A stretch of 64,000 nucleotides of DNA from Hyphomonadaceae bacterium (GTDB lineage: Bacteria; Pseudomonadota; Alphaproteobacteria; Caulobacterales; Hyphomonadaceae). The notes beneath the pieces are model-generated. The model worked only from the letters and a program-made list of their open reading frames with translations. It ran no database searches and was not told where the DNA came from. The stretch spans positions 62,001 to 126,000 of the forward strand of contig JALHLU010000012.1 in NCBI GenBank assembly GCA_022844345.1. The letters run 5' to 3'. Shown here piece by piece: positions 55,089 through 64,000 of this stretch (positions are counted from its first letter, which is position 1; each line of letters opens with the position of its first letter). The position numbers and the translations under genes were made by a program.

Positions 55089-55430
55089 TCACTTGCGGAT
55101 GAAGCGAACACTCTGGATGAGACCGCCGCGTACTTCGTACATGGCTATGCAATCGATCTGACCGCCATCGGACAGACCTGTGATCGTTTCATGGTCGATG
55201 GCGAAATCGCCGAGGTCCATGGTGGAATGCACGACGCAATGGAGGCGCGGATTGTCGCCGAAGCGAGCGCGGTAGATTTCGGTGATGGCTGCCTTGCCCC
55301 TCGCGCGTCGCTGTCCCGTTGGGAGGTCTTCGAGCCATGCATCATCGGCGAACAGCGCCATGAAGGCGGCGAGATCGCGCGCGTTGTAAGCGACGAGCTG
55401 TGCGTTGGCGATGTCGCGGGGCGAGGTCAT
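55089..55430 (-). CDS. NTF2/SnoaL-like protein
   Basis: 113 residues of the NTF2-like fold, a compact form often annotated as steroid delta-isomerase-like: ANAQLVAYNARDLAAFMALFADDAWLEDLPTG (abridged), AITEIYRARF, then beta strands ending LIQSVRFIRK. The ATG at 55430 overlaps the stop of the upstream membrane-protein gene by four bases (ATGA); the longer frame is a read-through of that gene in another frame. Ligand unknown. Confidence 0.82.
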   Translation of the reverse strand: MTSPRDIANAQLVAYNARDLAAFMALFADDAWLEDLPTGQRRARGKAAITEIYRARFGDNPRLHCVVHSTMDLGDFAIDHETITGLSDGGQIDCIAMYEVRGGLIQSVRFIRK

Positions 55431-55891
55431 GCAGCCTTCTTGTCCAGCCACATACTGGCCCACGCGGTCACGCCAGCGGTCGCGCCCGTCAACATGAAGA
55501 TCACCGCGACAGCAATCCCCGCAGCATTGACCGAGACATCCGTGGGCCTGGTGAAAGTCAACGCGCCAAGCAGCAGAAGCGCTCCCGCCGCAGCGCCGAC
55601 CAGCGCGGCTTGCCACCACTTCGAGAGCTTCAATACCTCAAGTAGAACAAGCGCAGGCGCACCAACAACAAAGCAGATAACAAGCACCACTGGAGCACCA
55701 AAGATGGCAGAAGCGGCAAGAAGGCCCGGCGATCCGCCTGCGCTAACCCTACTAGCGTCCTCTGAAGTCAAATCCAGCACAACGCTCATGAGCCAGGCCG
55801 CGCCGAAGAACGTCAGCCACGCTGCGATCGACGCTCCGAACAGGGCGTAGCCCCAGTAGCGCTTCCCCCTTTTGCGTGCCGGCGCGGTCAC
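55427..55891 (-). CDS. Four-helix membrane protein of unknown function
   Basis: 154 residues with four hydrophobic segments, around residues 15-37, 58-85, 92-112 and 120-143, a basic start (RKRGKRYWGY) and a basic end (DKKAA). The start is GTG at 55891, four bases after the hppD stop, and the end overlaps the NTF2-like gene (ATGA). The tight spacing makes it part of the hppD transcript. No family recognised. Confidence 0.68.
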   Translation of the reverse strand: MTAPARKRGKRYWGYALFGASIAAWLTFFGAAWLMSVVLDLTSEDASRVSAGGSPGLLAASAIFGAPVVLVICFVVGAPALVLLEVLKLSKWWQAALVGAAAGALLLLGALTFTRPTDVSVNAAGIAVAVIFMLTGATAGVTAWASMWLDKKAA

Positions 55892-55895
55892 GCCA

Positions 55896-56963
55896 TCACG
55901 CCTCTGCCTTCAGCACACCCCTGCGGATCTGATCCGCCTCGATGCTTTCGAACAGCGCCCTAAAATTCCCCTCGCCGAAGCCTTCATTGCCCTTGCGCTG
56001 GATGAGCTCGAAGAAAATCGGGCCGATCTGGTTGGCGGTGAAAATTTGCAGCAGGAGACCCTGCCCCTGTGTCGGCGCGCCGTCGATGAGGATGTTGTTC
56101 TTCTGCAGGCGCGGCACGTCCTCGCCATGCGCGCCGAGGCGCTGGCCGATGCCTTCGAAATAGGTGTCGGGCGCGGTCTGGAACGGGATACCGCGTTCGC
56201 GAAGCGCTTCGACGCTGGCGTAGATGTCATCGGTGCCGAGCGCGATGTGCTGGATGCCCTCGCCGCCATAGTCCTTGAGGAATTCCTCGATCTGGCTCTT
56301 GTCGTCGCGAGACTCATTCAGCGGGATGCGGATCTTGCCGCACGGGCTGGTCATCGCTTTCGAGACGAGGCCGGTCTGCTTGCCCTCGATGTCGAAATAG
56401 CGGATCTCGCGGAAGTTGAAGATGCGCTCGTAATAGTCGGCCCACTTCGCCATGTTGCCGCGATGCAGGTTGTGCGTGAGGTGGTCGAGATAGGTGAGGC
56501 CGACGGAGTTCTTCGCTTCGTTGGCGCCGGGGATCGGCACAAAGTCGATGTCGTAGATGCCGTGCGCGCCATAGCGGTCGACCAGATAGATGTAGGCGCC
56601 GCCGATGGCCTGGATGGCGGGGATGTTGAGCTCCATCGGGCCGACCGTGCCGAAGGCGGGCTCAGCGCCGCGCCTGATAGCTTCGGCGTAGGCTTTCGAT
56701 GCGTCCTTCACCCGGAAAGCCATGGCGTTGGCACCGGCGCCATGCACGCCGCGGAATGCCGCGGGCTGGCCCGAGGGCTCCATGTTCAGGATGAAGTTGA
56801 TGTCGCCCTGCTTGTAGCGGACGACGTTCTTCGAGCGGTGCTTCGACACGGCGGTGAAGCCCAGGCTCTCGAACAGCTTGGCGAGCACGTGAGGGTTGGG
56901 GGACGTGTATTCGACGAATTCGAAACCGTCAGTGCCCAGCGGGTTCTCGAAGATATCGGCCAT
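55896..56963 (-). CDS. hppD: 4-hydroxyphenylpyruvate dioxygenase
   Basis: 355 residues of the Fe2+ dioxygenase converting 4-hydroxyphenylpyruvate to homogentisate, the entry to the pathway encoded downstream. Two vicinal-oxygen-chelate modules are present. Iron ligands fit the His in LTYLDHLTHNLH, the His in GGEGIQHIALGTDD, and the Glu in GPIFFELIQRKG; the C-terminal GFGEGNFRALFESIE is a hallmark. GGAG six bases before the ATG at 56963 favours MADIFENPLG over a start five residues earlier. Confidence 0.95.
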   Translation of the reverse strand: MADIFENPLGTDGFEFVEYTSPNPHVLAKLFESLGFTAVSKHRSKNVVRYKQGDINFILNMEPSGQPAAFRGVHGAGANAMAFRVKDASKAYAEAIRRGAEPAFGTVGPMELNIPAIQAIGGAYIYLVDRYGAHGIYDIDFVPIPGANEAKNSVGLTYLDHLTHNLHRGNMAKWADYYERIFNFREIRYFDIEGKQTGLVSKAMTSPCGKIRIPLNESRDDKSQIEEFLKDYGGEGIQHIALGTDDIYASVEALRERGIPFQTAPDTYFEGIGQRLGAHGEDVPRLQKNNILIDGAPTQGQGLLLQIFTANQIGPIFFELIQRKGNEGFGEGNFRALFESIEADQIRRGVLKAEA

Positions 56964-57118
56964 TTGAGTCTCCGGCATTTGACGGAGATATATACCGCGA
57001 TGGCCGGGTAACCCAGCGCGTGGGCGGCGGTCACGCGATCAAAGTTTGCAAGACCTGTGCGTGAGGGGGCGGATTCCGCGAAAATCCGTGCGGCGCCGCA
57101 GCGCGAACGCGGACTGAC

Positions 57119-57778
57119 TCAGGCCTTGCGGGCGCGGATGGAGCGCCAGCCATCGGACACCAGATGCCAGCCGACATAGAGCAGCAGGCCGGCGGAGGCG
57201 GCGAACATGGCTTCCATCACGCCGTGGCCTGCCTCGCCCACGGCATGGGCGATGACCCAGCCGAGCGGCGTGGTGAGCGATGACGCTGTGACGGCGACAA
57301 GGGCCGCGACCGGCGGCTTCAGCCCCGCGCGCAGGGCGAGCGCCATGGCGACGACGCCCTCGGGCGCCTCGTGCAGGATGAGGCCGAGAGCGGCGATCTG
57401 ACCGGAATGTTCGCTGTGCCAGAAAGCGGCTGTGTAGACTGCGCCGTCGAGCGTCGAGTGGATGCCGAGGACGCCAACGCCCAGCCACGCGCCAAGATGA
57501 GCGGCGGATTCAGTGCGGCCGCTGCGCGCGCGGAAAAGCAGTTCAAGCACGATGCCCGCAACGGCGCCCGCAATCAGGAAGCCAAGCGCGACATCGCCAG
57601 CGGAGAGCGCTTCGGGAGCAATATGCGTGATGCCGGTGAACAGGATGACGACGCCGCCAGCCATGCCGACAATATCAGTCACCTTGCGCGCCATCGTGGC
57701 GGCAAGAAGTGCGAATGCGACGCCAGCAACACTGAGTGCGGCAGCGCCAAGCACGATTGCTGGCTCGGACCCGTTCAT
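57119..57778 (-). CDS. ZIP family divalent-metal transporter
   Basis: 219 residues with six to seven membrane helices and the ZIP signature: HSTLDGAVYTAAFWHSEHSG near residue 108 and HEAPEGVVAMALALRAGL near residue 135, where the His/Glu metal-binding helices lie. Members import Zn2+, Fe2+ or Mn2+. A perfect palindrome sits 8 bases upstream of the ATG at 57778, suggesting metal-responsive repression. No clear ribosome-binding site is seen, so the mRNA may be leaderless or start close by. Confidence 0.87.
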   Translation of the reverse strand: MNGSEPAIVLGAAALSVAGVAFALLAATMARKVTDIVGMAGGVVILFTGITHIAPEALSAGDVALGFLIAGAVAGIVLELLFRARSGRTESAAHLGAWLGVGVLGIHSTLDGAVYTAAFWHSEHSGQIAALGLILHEAPEGVVAMALALRAGLKPPVAALVAVTASSLTTPLGWVIAHAVGEAGHGVMEAMFAASAGLLLYVGWHLVSDGWRSIRARKA

Positions 57779-57785
57779 GATGTCG

Positions 57786-57804
57786 GGTGTTACATAGTAA
57801 CACC
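57786..57804. promoter_or_regulatory. Palindromic operator upstream of the ZIP transporter
   Basis: GGTGTTACATAGTAACACC is a perfect 8-bp inverted repeat around ATA, placed just before the start codon. It has the size and symmetry of a site for a dimeric repressor (Fur/Zur, TetR or ArsR type). The regulator is not in the window. Confidence 0.65.
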
Positions 57805-57940
57805 ATAGTGGCAAGCGAGATTATCTGGACCGCCGGGCGCCTGCCCGGCAGCAGTCCGGAGAGAAACTAGAAAAGCTCCACGGCGCTATCCGCCTGGAGG
57901 TTCGCTGTTGGTCTGGCCCATCTGGATAGGATGGAGGGCC

Positions 57941-58016
57941 GGGGACGCGGATGGCTCCGCAGGTTTAGTCCGTAGTCTGTAGTCCGTAGTCCAAAGAGCG
58001 GATCGCCCGCGTCCCC
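57941..58016. repeat. Inverted repeat flanking a tandem heptamer array
   Basis: GGGGACGCGG at 57941-57950 and CCGCGTCCCC at 58007-58016 are perfect inverted copies. Between them, 57966-57993 holds four tandem heptamers: TAGTCCG, TAGTCTG, TAGTCCG, TAGTCCA. The arms could close a 56-base loop. Confidence 0.7.
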
Positions 58017-58230
58017 GCGTGAGGGATTGCTCCCCCACGCATCGCCCCGAGCCGACAGTGATCAGCTGCCCTCCTTGCGGAGCGATGAAGGCATTATGCG
58101 CTCAGTGGAGAGGGGGTGAGATTTGATGCTGAGTATCCTACAGCGGGTTTCTGGATAGAGCGCTGAAAGTGCTGGTGAAGATTCTTCAGCCGCCGCATTT
58201 CATTCGGCCGAATCTGACAACGCCAACAGT

Positions 58231-58274
58231 TGTCGTCCCGGCTCTGCGTGCTTCGCACTGCAGCCGGGATGACA
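58231..58274. repeat. REP-like palindromic hairpin, copy 2 (possible cys terminator)
   Basis: TGTCGTCCCGGCT and AGCCGGGATGACA pair over 13 positions (one G-T), with an inner GTGC-TTC-GCAC hairpin. It lies 36 bases after the cysNC stop and may end that transcript. It resembles the hairpin at 49688-49724. Confidence 0.6.
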
Positions 58275-58309
58275 GATCGTGGCCGAGGCGCGAGCAGGCG
58301 CGCTTCCCG

Positions 58310-60259
58310 CTAGATCGAGAAATCCACCGCCTGTTCGCCGGCGCCGCCGATGATGCCAGCGGCGCGCAGGCTGTCGATAACCTGGTCGGCCAGCTGTTCG
58401 GCGGTGGCCCCCGAAGTGTCGAGGCGCAGTTCGGGCGAAATAGGCGCTTCGTACGGGCTGTCGATGCCCGTAAAGTTGCGGATCTGGCCGGCGCGGGCCT
58501 TCTTGTAGAGGCCCTTGGGGTCGCGGCTTTCGGCAAGGTGCAGCGGGGTGTCGACGAAGACCTCGAAGAACTCGCCCTTCTCGACGAGGCCACGCACCAT
58601 GTCGCGCTCCGCCCGGAAGGGCGAGATGAAGGAGGCGGTGACGATAAGGCCCGCATCGACGAACAGCTTCGCGACCTCGCCGATGCGCCGGATGTTCTCG
58701 ACGCGGTCGGCGTCGGCAAAGCCCAGGTCCTTGTTGAGACCCTGGCGGATGTTGTCGCCGTCGAGCGAATAGGTGTGGCCGCCCATGGCGGAGAGTTTGC
58801 GCTCAACGAGGTTGGCTATGGTGGACTTGCCGGCTCCCGAAAGGCCCGTGAACCACAGGATGGCGGGCTTGTGGCCCTTCAACAGCGAGCGCGAATCCTT
58901 CGTGACGTCCATCGCCTGGCGGTGAACGTTGGTGGCGCGGCTCAGCGAAAACTCGATCATGCCGGCCCCAACCGTCTGGTTGGTGAAGCGGTCGATCAGG
59001 ATGAAGCCGCCCGCCTCGCGGATCGCCTTGTAGGCATCGAACACGATCGGCTGATTGGTCGAGACGTTGCAGAAGCCGATCTCGTTAAGGCTGAGCGAAT
59101 GGCCTTGCGTCTTGTCGAGCGTGTTGATGTCGATCTTGTGCCGGATGCCGGTGACAGTCGCCTGCACGACCTGCGCGCCGATCTTGAGGAGATAGGCCTG
59201 GCCCGTGGTGAGCGCGTCCTCGTGCATCCAGAGGATGTTGGCGGTGAACTGGTTGGAGACTTCGGGGCGCGCATCGGGCGTTGCGAAGATGTCGCCGCGC
59301 GAGGCGTCGATCTCGTCCTCGATCACCAGCGTCACAGCGTCCCCTGCGCTGGCGACAGGGAGATCGCCGTCGGCCGTGACCAGCGCCTTGACCGTGGACA
59401 TCTTGCCCGAGCGGGCAACTACGACAGGGTCGCCGGGCTTCACCGTGCCGGAGACGATCGTACCCGAAAAGCCGCGGAAATCGAGGTTGGGACGGTTCAC
59501 CCACTGCACCGGCAGGCGGAAAGGCGCGTTGCGGCGTTCGTCGGCGATCTCGACGGTTTCGAGGTGCTCGATCAGCGTCGGCCCGTCATGCCAGGACATG
59601 GCCTCGGATTTGGTGGTGATGTTCTCGCCCTTCAGCGCGGACATCGGGATGGGCGTGATGGATTCAAAGCCGAGGTTTTCGGCGATCTGGAGATAGCTTG
59701 CGACAATCTCGTGGAAGCGCGCGCGGCTGTAATCGACAAGGTCCATCTTGTTGACGGCCACAACGATATGGCGAACGCCAAGCATGTTGGCGATGTAGGT
59801 GTGGCGCTTGGACTGCGGCAGCACGCCCTTGCGCGCGTCAATCAGGATGACCGCAAGGTCGGCCGTCGAGGCGCCGGTCGCCATGTTGCGCGTGTATTGT
59901 TCGTGGCCGGGCGTGTCGGCGACAATGAACTTGCGCTTGTCGGTGGAGAAGAAGCGGTAGGCGACATCAATGGTGATGCCCTGCTCGCGCTCGGCCTCGA
60001 GGCCGTCGAGCAGTAGCGCGAAGTCGATATTCTCGCCCTGCGTGCCGTGCTTGACCGAGTCCTTCTTGAGGGCCGCCAGCTGGTCCTCGAAGATCAGCTT
60101 GGTGTCATACAGCAGCCGTCCAATCAGCGTGGACTTGCCATCGTCGACCGAGCCGCAGGTGATGAAGCGCAGCACGCCCATTTCGGCGGATGCGAGTTCG
60201 CGGACCGACGGCTTGGGTTGGGCTGCGGGCTTGCGGAGAGGCGTCACTTTCGTGGCCAT
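58310..60259 (-). CDS. cysNC: Bifunctional sulfate adenylyltransferase subunit 1 / adenylylsulfate kinase
   Basis: 649 residues fusing CysN and CysC. The N-terminal GTPase has the P-loop [33 protein letters not shown] and NKMDLVDY, followed by elongation-factor-like barrels. The C-terminal APS kinase begins near residue 450 with [19 protein letters not shown] and includes [15 protein letters not shown]. Together with CysD it makes APS and then PAPS from sulfate. Its start overlaps the cysD stop by one base (TGATG). Confidence 0.96.
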   Translation of the reverse strand: MATKVTPLRKPAAQPKPSVRELASAEMGVLRFITCGSVDDGKSTLIGRLLYDTKLIFEDQLAALKKDSVKHGTQGENIDFALLLDGLEAEREQGITIDVAYRFFSTDKRKFIVADTPGHEQYTRNMATGASTADLAVILIDARKGVLPQSKRHTYIANMLGVRHIVVAVNKMDLVDYSRARFHEIVASYLQIAENLGFESITPIPMSALKGENITTKSEAMSWHDGPTLIEHLETVEIADERRNAPFRLPVQWVNRPNLDFRGFSGTIVSGTVKPGDPVVVARSGKMSTVKALVTADGDLPVASAGDAVTLVIEDEIDASRGDIFATPDARPEVSNQFTANILWMHEDALTTGQAYLLKIGAQVVQATVTGIRHKIDINTLDKTQGHSLSLNEIGFCNVSTNQPIVFDAYKAIREAGGFILIDRFTNQTVGAGMIEFSLSRATNVHRQAMDVTKDSRSLLKGHKPAILWFTGLSGAGKSTIANLVERKLSAMGGHTYSLDGDNIRQGLNKDLGFADADRVENIRRIGEVAKLFVDAGLIVTASFISPFRAERDMVRGLVEKGEFFEVFVDTPLHLAESRDPKGLYKKARAGQIRNFTGIDSPYEAPISPELRLDTSGATAEQLADQVIDSLRAAGIIGGAGEQAVDFSI

Positions 60260-61224
60260 CAGAAATAGCCCTCGCGCTTCTTCTTCTCCATCGAGCCGCT
60301 CTCGTCATGGTCGATCAGGCGGCCCGAGCGCTCCGAGGTGCGCGCCGTCAGCATCTCGGCGACGATGTCGTCGAGTGTGGCGGCGTCGCTTTCGATGGCG
60401 GCGGTGAGCGGATAGCAGCCCAGCGTGCGGAAGCGGATCATGCGCTCGACCGGCGTCTCGCCGGGCTCAAGCGGGGTGCGCTCGTCATCGACCATGAATA
60501 TCTGGTCGTTCCGGATGACGGTGGGGCGTTTTTCGCCGAAGTAGAGCGGCACAATCGGGATCTCTTCTTCCGCGATGTAGGCCCAGATATCGAGCTCGGT
60601 CCAATTGGAGATCGGGAAGACGCGGATGCTTTCGCCCTTGGCCTTGCGCGTATTGTAGAGGCTCCAGAGTTCCGGCCGCTGGTTCTTGGGGTCCCAGCCA
60701 TGGTCGGCGGTGCGGAAGGAGAAGATGCGCTCCTTCGCGCGGCTCTTCTCCTCGTCCCGGCGCGCGCCGCCGAAGGCTGCATCGAACCGGTACTTGTCCA
60801 TCGCCTGGCGCAGGCCCTCGGTCTTCATCACCTGGGTGTGCAGGTTCGAGCCCGAGGCATAGGGGCTGATGCCGCGCTTCAGGCCGTCCTCATTGATATG
60901 GACGATCAGGTCGAGGCCCAGCTTCTTGGTGATCAGGTCACGGAACTTGATCATTTCCCGGAATTTCCAGGTCGTATCGACGTGCATGAAGGGAAAAGGC
61001 GGGCGCGAGGGCCAGAACGCCTTCATCGCCAGGTGCAGCATGACGGAGCTGTCCTTGCCGATGGAATACAGCATCACCGGGTTCTCGAACCCCGCCGCGA
61101 CCTCGCGCATGATGAAAATGCTTTCAGCTTCAAGGCGCTGCAAGTGCGCCGGAAGGGGCTTCCGGCGCGCGGGGCGCGTCTTGAAACGTTCGGCATAGGC
61201 CGACAGATCTGCTTCTAACGTCAA
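60259..61224 (-). CDS. cysD: Sulfate adenylyltransferase subunit 2
   Basis: 321 residues of the PP-loop ATP sulfurylase subunit. The ATP-binding PP-loop is [52 protein letters not shown] (abridged) and [11 protein letters not shown] are conserved. The start is probably a TTG at 61224: the conserved [16 protein letters not shown] block must be included, and no earlier ATG or GTG exists. Its first 25 residues are a basic extension. It is divergent from the AsmA-family gene. Confidence 0.94.
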   Translation of the reverse strand: MTLEADLSAYAERFKTRPARRKPLPAHLQRLEAESIFIMREVAAGFENPVMLYSIGKDSSVMLHLAMKAFWPSRPPFPFMHVDTTWKFREMIKFRDLITKKLGLDLIVHINEDGLKRGISPYASGSNLHTQVMKTEGLRQAMDKYRFDAAFGGARRDEEKSRAKERIFSFRTADHGWDPKNQRPELWSLYNTRKAKGESIRVFPISNWTELDIWAYIAEEEIPIVPLYFGEKRPTVIRNDQIFMVDDERTPLEPGETPVERMIRFRTLGCYPLTAAIESDAATLDDIVAEMLTARTSERSGRLIDHDESGSMEKKKREGYF

Positions 61225-61411
61225 TGTCCTGCCGGTCCTTGTTTTTGGCCTCAGGTTCGAGAGGGCTCGACTTAGGGGGCGGACGCGCCTCGGTAAAGCG
61301 TGGGTGGCTCAAGTCAGACCCTACTGTGCCTTAAGGGTAGAGGCTGGCCAGCGCCCTGATGACGCCTAACTTCCCCCGTGAGATCAACTGGCGGAAAGCA
61401 AAGAGGATTCG

Positions 61412-64000
61412 ATGGCCTTCGCCTTGCCCTTCAAGATCCCGCCCAAAGCCCGCAAGCCGCTGATCATCGCCGGCAGCGTGGTGGGCGGCCTGCTGGGCCT
61501 GCTGTTCCTGGCGGTACTGATCATTCCGAACCTGATCCCGCAGGAGGTCTATCGCGCCGAGATCGAGAAGGCGGCCCTGCAGGCCACCGGCCGCAAGGTG
61601 ACCATGACGGGGGCAATCAATGTCGCTGTCTTTCCGCGCATCGAGGCGCGCGCAGGGGCATCGTCCATCGCGAACCCGGAAGGCTTTGCACCAGAAGGCA
61701 TGGGCGAGACGCCCTTCGCCTCGATGAAGGAGCTTCGGGCGGCCGTGGCGCTGTGGCCGTTGATCTTCGGCGGCGGCGTGCAGATCGAGGAGTTCGTGCT
61801 GGTGGAGCCGGATATCCAGCTCGTGAACCTGGCGGATGGAACCAATAACTGGACCTTCGAGGTCGGCGGGGGGACAGGCGCGGGCGAGACGCCCGCCGGG
61901 CCCGGTGGCAAACTTTCGGCAACTCTGCGTGATGTGCGCATCGAGAAGGGCCGCGTCTCGTGGGACGACCGCAAGGAAGGCCGCATCCAGACCTTGAGCG
62001 ATCTTGAGTTGACCGCCGACATGGAGGCGATGGACCGGCCGCTTCAGTTCAGCGCCAACGGACTGGCCAACGACCTCAGGTTCAAGCTGACGGCGCGGCT
62101 GGATAATCCGCAAGCGACGCTGGACGGCATGCCATCGCCCGCGACCATCAAGCTGGAGACCGACCTGATCAATGCTGACCTGAAGGGCGAGTTGGGCCTC
62201 GGCGCAACGCCGCGCTTCGACTTCGAGGGACAGGGGGTCATCCCTTCAGTGGTGGCGCTCGCCGAGGCGTTCAAGCTGACAGCCATTCCGGCGCGCGACG
62301 TGCTTGGAAAGTTGACGCTGTCGGGACAGGCGTTTGGAACGCCGGACGACATCACACTGAAGATCGGAACGGCGCGGCATGAGAGCCCGCTGCTCAACGC
62401 CAACCTCAAGGGGGAAGCGCATATTGCCGAGGGCGTGACGCTGCTGCTGGATGCCGAAGCTGAGGCGCCGAAGCTGGCGGACCTGGCGCGCGCGATGGAG
62501 ATCGCTGCTCCGGCCGAGGCGGCGCTGGGCAAGGCCAATCTTGCCGCCCGCATATCGGGGCAGCTGGACAAGCTTTCGTTCGAGAACGTGCTGTTCTCGC
62601 ATGACAGCGGATTGCTGAAGCTGAACTTCGCAGGCAGCGCCTCGCTGGCCGAGGCGCTCGCTTACGATGGCCGGGTGTCGATTGCAGCGCCTGACCTGCG
62701 CAAGCTGGCCGAGGCGGCGGGCGCAAAGCTCCCTGCGGGCGACATCTACAAGAATTTTTCGCTGGAAGGCGACACTGCAGGAAGCGCGACAGATGTGCTG
62801 CTGCGCAACGCCAGCCTGACGTTTGATGCGATCAAGGCGACGGGGGAAGCCGCGCTGCGCTTTGACGGCAAGCCCAAGCTGGTCGGCACGCTGACCACGG
62901 CCGGGGCCATCGATATCACCCCCTATGCCAGCGCATCGGGCGCGCCGACGGGACCGGCGCCGGCGACCAGCGGCTGGGGCAAGACGCCGATCGACCTGAC
63001 CCCGCTGCGCCTGGTGGACGCCGACGTGACGCTCAAGGCCGGCGGCATCAGGTTCAACAGTTTCGACTTCGGCGCATCGACCGTGGCGATCGGACTGGCG
63101 AACGGGCGGCTTTCCGCCGACCTGAAGCAGACATCCCTGTTCGGCGGCAAGGGTAGCGCGCGGCTGGTGGCCGATGGCAGCTCGGCTGAACCCGCAATCG
63201 AGTTCCGCGCCAGCATGGACGGGATGGGACTCAAGAAGGTGCTCACTGCGGCGGCGGGATACTCATCGCTCGATGGCGTGGGCGACCTCGAGATCGATGT
63301 CGCGGGATCGGGCGCGGACCTGCAGACGCTGATGAGTTCTCTCGTGGGCGCGGGCGAGTTCTCATTCGAGAATGGCGTGCTGTCGGGCGTTGACCTGATG
63401 GCGCTGGGCGATGCGGCGAAGTCGGCGCTGAACAATCGCGAGGTGAAGGGCGGCGTCATCTCACCGCTGGCGCAGACGAAATTCGAGACGCTGGAGACCA
63501 GCTTTGTGATGGCCGATGGCGTTGCGATGGTGACCGGGCTCAGCATTGATGCGGATGATTTCACGCTGTCGGGCGGCGGCGCGCTGGACATTGGCAAGCA
63601 GCAGGCAACGCTGAATCTGTTCCCGCGCTACAAGGACACCACATCGGGGCTCAACGGATACGGCATTCCGCTGGAGCTGGCGGGATCATGGGGCGGGATC
63701 AAGCTGTCACTCGACTGGGACTGGCTAAAAGACAAGGCCACAGCCGCGCTGCGCGACCGGGCCAATGCCGAGATCGAGGACGAGCTGCAGCAGCTGACCG
63801 ACGACCTCGCCTCGAAATTTGGCTTCGGACAGCCAAAGCCAGCGCCGGCGGTCCCGGCTGCGCCTGCTCCGGCGCCGGCGGCGCCGCCAACCGATGCGGC
63901 GCCTGCAGCTCCCGCCCCTGATGGAGCGGGCGCTGACCCTGCTCCGGCCACGCCTGCCGAACCGGTGGAGACGCCGCCTCAGTCGGTCGAGGACCGGCTG
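61412..64000 (+). CDS. AsmA family protein (3' end outside window)
   Basis: 863 codons to the window edge, still open. A single N-terminal membrane helix (residues about 17-42, after a basic start) anchors a long periplasmic chain. ATGRKVTMTGAINVAVFPRIEARAG (abridged) is the AsmA N-terminal signature; LSGVDLMALGDAAKSAL and NLFPRYKDTTSGLNGYGIPLELAGSWGGIKLSLD (abridged) mark the AsmA_2 end. The last 45 residues seen are Pro/Ala-rich. The family is linked to lipid transport between membranes and outer-membrane assembly. AGAGGA four bases before the ATG supports the start. Confidence 0.93.
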   Translation, partial: MAFALPFKIPPKARKPLIIAGSVVGGLLGLLFLAVLIIPNLIPQEVYRAEIEKAALQATGRKVTMTGAINVAVFPRIEARAGASSIANPEGFAPEGMGETPFASMKELRAAVALWPLIFGGGVQIEEFVLVEPDIQLVNLADGTNNWTFEVGGGTGAGETPAGPGGKLSATLRDVRIEKGRVSWDDRKEGRIQTLSDLELTADMEAMDRPLQFSANGLANDLRFKLTARLDNPQATLDGMPSPATIKLETDLINADLKGELGLGATPRFDFEGQGVIPSVVALAEAFKLTAIPARDVLGKLTLSGQAFGTPDDITLKIGTARHESPLLNANLKGEAHIAEGVTLLLDAEAEAPKLADLARAMEIAAPAEAALGKANLAARISGQLDKLSFENVLFSHDSGLLKLNFAGSASLAEALAYDGRVSIAAPDLRKLAEAAGAKLPAGDIYKNFSLEGDTAGSATDVLLRNASLTFDAIKATGEAALRFDGKPKLVGTLTTAGAIDITPYASASGAPTGPAPATSGWGKTPIDLTPLRLVDADVTLKAGGIRFNSFDFGASTVAIGLANGRLSADLKQTSLFGGKGSARLVADGSSAEPAIEFRASMDGMGLKKVLTAAAGYSSLDGVGDLEIDVAGSGADLQTLMSSLVGAGEFSFENGVLSGVDLMALGDAAKSALNNREVKGGVISPLAQTKFETLETSFVMADGVAMVTGLSIDADDFTLSGGGALDIGKQQATLNLFPRYKDTTSGLNGYGIPLELAGSWGGIKLSLDWDWLKDKATAALRDRANAEIEDELQQLTDDLASKFGFGQPKPAPAVPAAPAPAPAAPPTDAAPAAPAPDGAGADPAPATPAEPVETPPQSVEDRL

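Larger units (their letters stand above)
57805..58309. other. Structured non-coding region between the ZIP and cysNC genes
   Basis: About 500 bases without a supported gene. It holds a 10-bp inverted repeat flanking a heptamer array (57941-58016) and a REP-like hairpin (58231-58274) shortly after the cysNC stop. Short open frames here lack ribosome-binding sites. No known RNA family was recognised. Confidence 0.55.

Noticed and set aside
58169-60016. 615-codon open frame on the plus strand opposite cysNC
   Set aside because: Antisense to cysNC, whose motifs are unambiguous.

Overview
The window is a piece of an alphaproteobacterial chromosome. It is GC-rich and gene-dense, and carries an MipZ division-site ATPase, a class I PHA synthase, an NDUFS4-like complex I subunit, a tandem cold-shock protein and a ChrR-type sigma/anti-sigma pair. 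Together these point to the Caulobacterales/Hyphomonadaceae side of the class; no rRNA is present, so the genus is an inference. I see no phage, insertion sequence, CRISPR array or rRNA operon. Most of the window reads as ordinary core and peripheral metabolism, and the long open frames opposite real genes are GC-driven shadows.

Layout. 1-2440: 3' end of RNase R, a Nudix hydrolase and ribosomal protein L33, closed by a strong bidirectional terminator. 2448-5234: a membrane-bound PQQ sugar/quinate-type dehydrogenase. 5448-10285: the stress-signalling operon prkA-yeaH-spoVR. 10286-15913: a large non-coding gap, then a secreted unknown, a spermidine-synthase-like methyltransferase, tRNA-Arg, an NDUFS4-like protein, a lipoprotein cytochrome c, a CbiX-type chelatase, tRNA-Pro and a thioesterase. 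15903-21381: a DUF192 protein, a double cold-shock protein, a small unknown, tRNA-Glu, and recJ translationally coupled to phaC.

21588-36679: a lipoprotein, then an operon of an AlaC-like aminotransferase, a SUKH-fold (SMI1/KNR4) protein and homoserine dehydrogenase. These are followed by a serine hydrolase, a VanX-like dipeptidase, a PAF-acetylhydrolase-like hydrolase, an omega-aminotransferase, a GlpX bisphosphatase, a DUF1254 protein, mipZ with a secreted SPOR protein, panC and an M19 dipeptidase. 36723-43441: an accessory patch with a DUF4345 protein, unknowns, a SOUL haem-binding protein, a SnoaL-like protein, an ECF sigma factor with a ChrR-like anti-sigma factor lacking zinc-site cysteines, a fasciclin lipoprotein, an UrcA-like protein and an outer-membrane barrel.

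43979-45649: a TIR-TolB/FlgO-TPR fusion protein. 45707-56963: a DUF1489 protein and an unknown, then a complete homogentisate route for tyrosine catabolism on the minus strand (hppD, hmgA, maiA, a fumarylacetoacetase-like hydrolase, and a two-subunit 3-oxoacid CoA-transferase). Within it sit a penicillin-acylase-type Ntn hydrolase, a GFA protein, an NTF2-like protein, a small membrane protein and an MliC-like lipoprotein. 57119-64000: a ZIP transporter behind a perfect palindromic operator, a structured non-coding stretch, the sulfate-activation genes cysD-cysNC, and the start of an AsmA-family protein that runs off the end.

I did not find a convincing entirely new system. The best leads are the SUKH gene coupled to hom, the ECF/ChrR-like pair and its stress-gene neighbourhood, the MipZ/SPOR pair, the TIR-TolB-TPR protein, the ZIP operator and the repeat element at 57941-58016.
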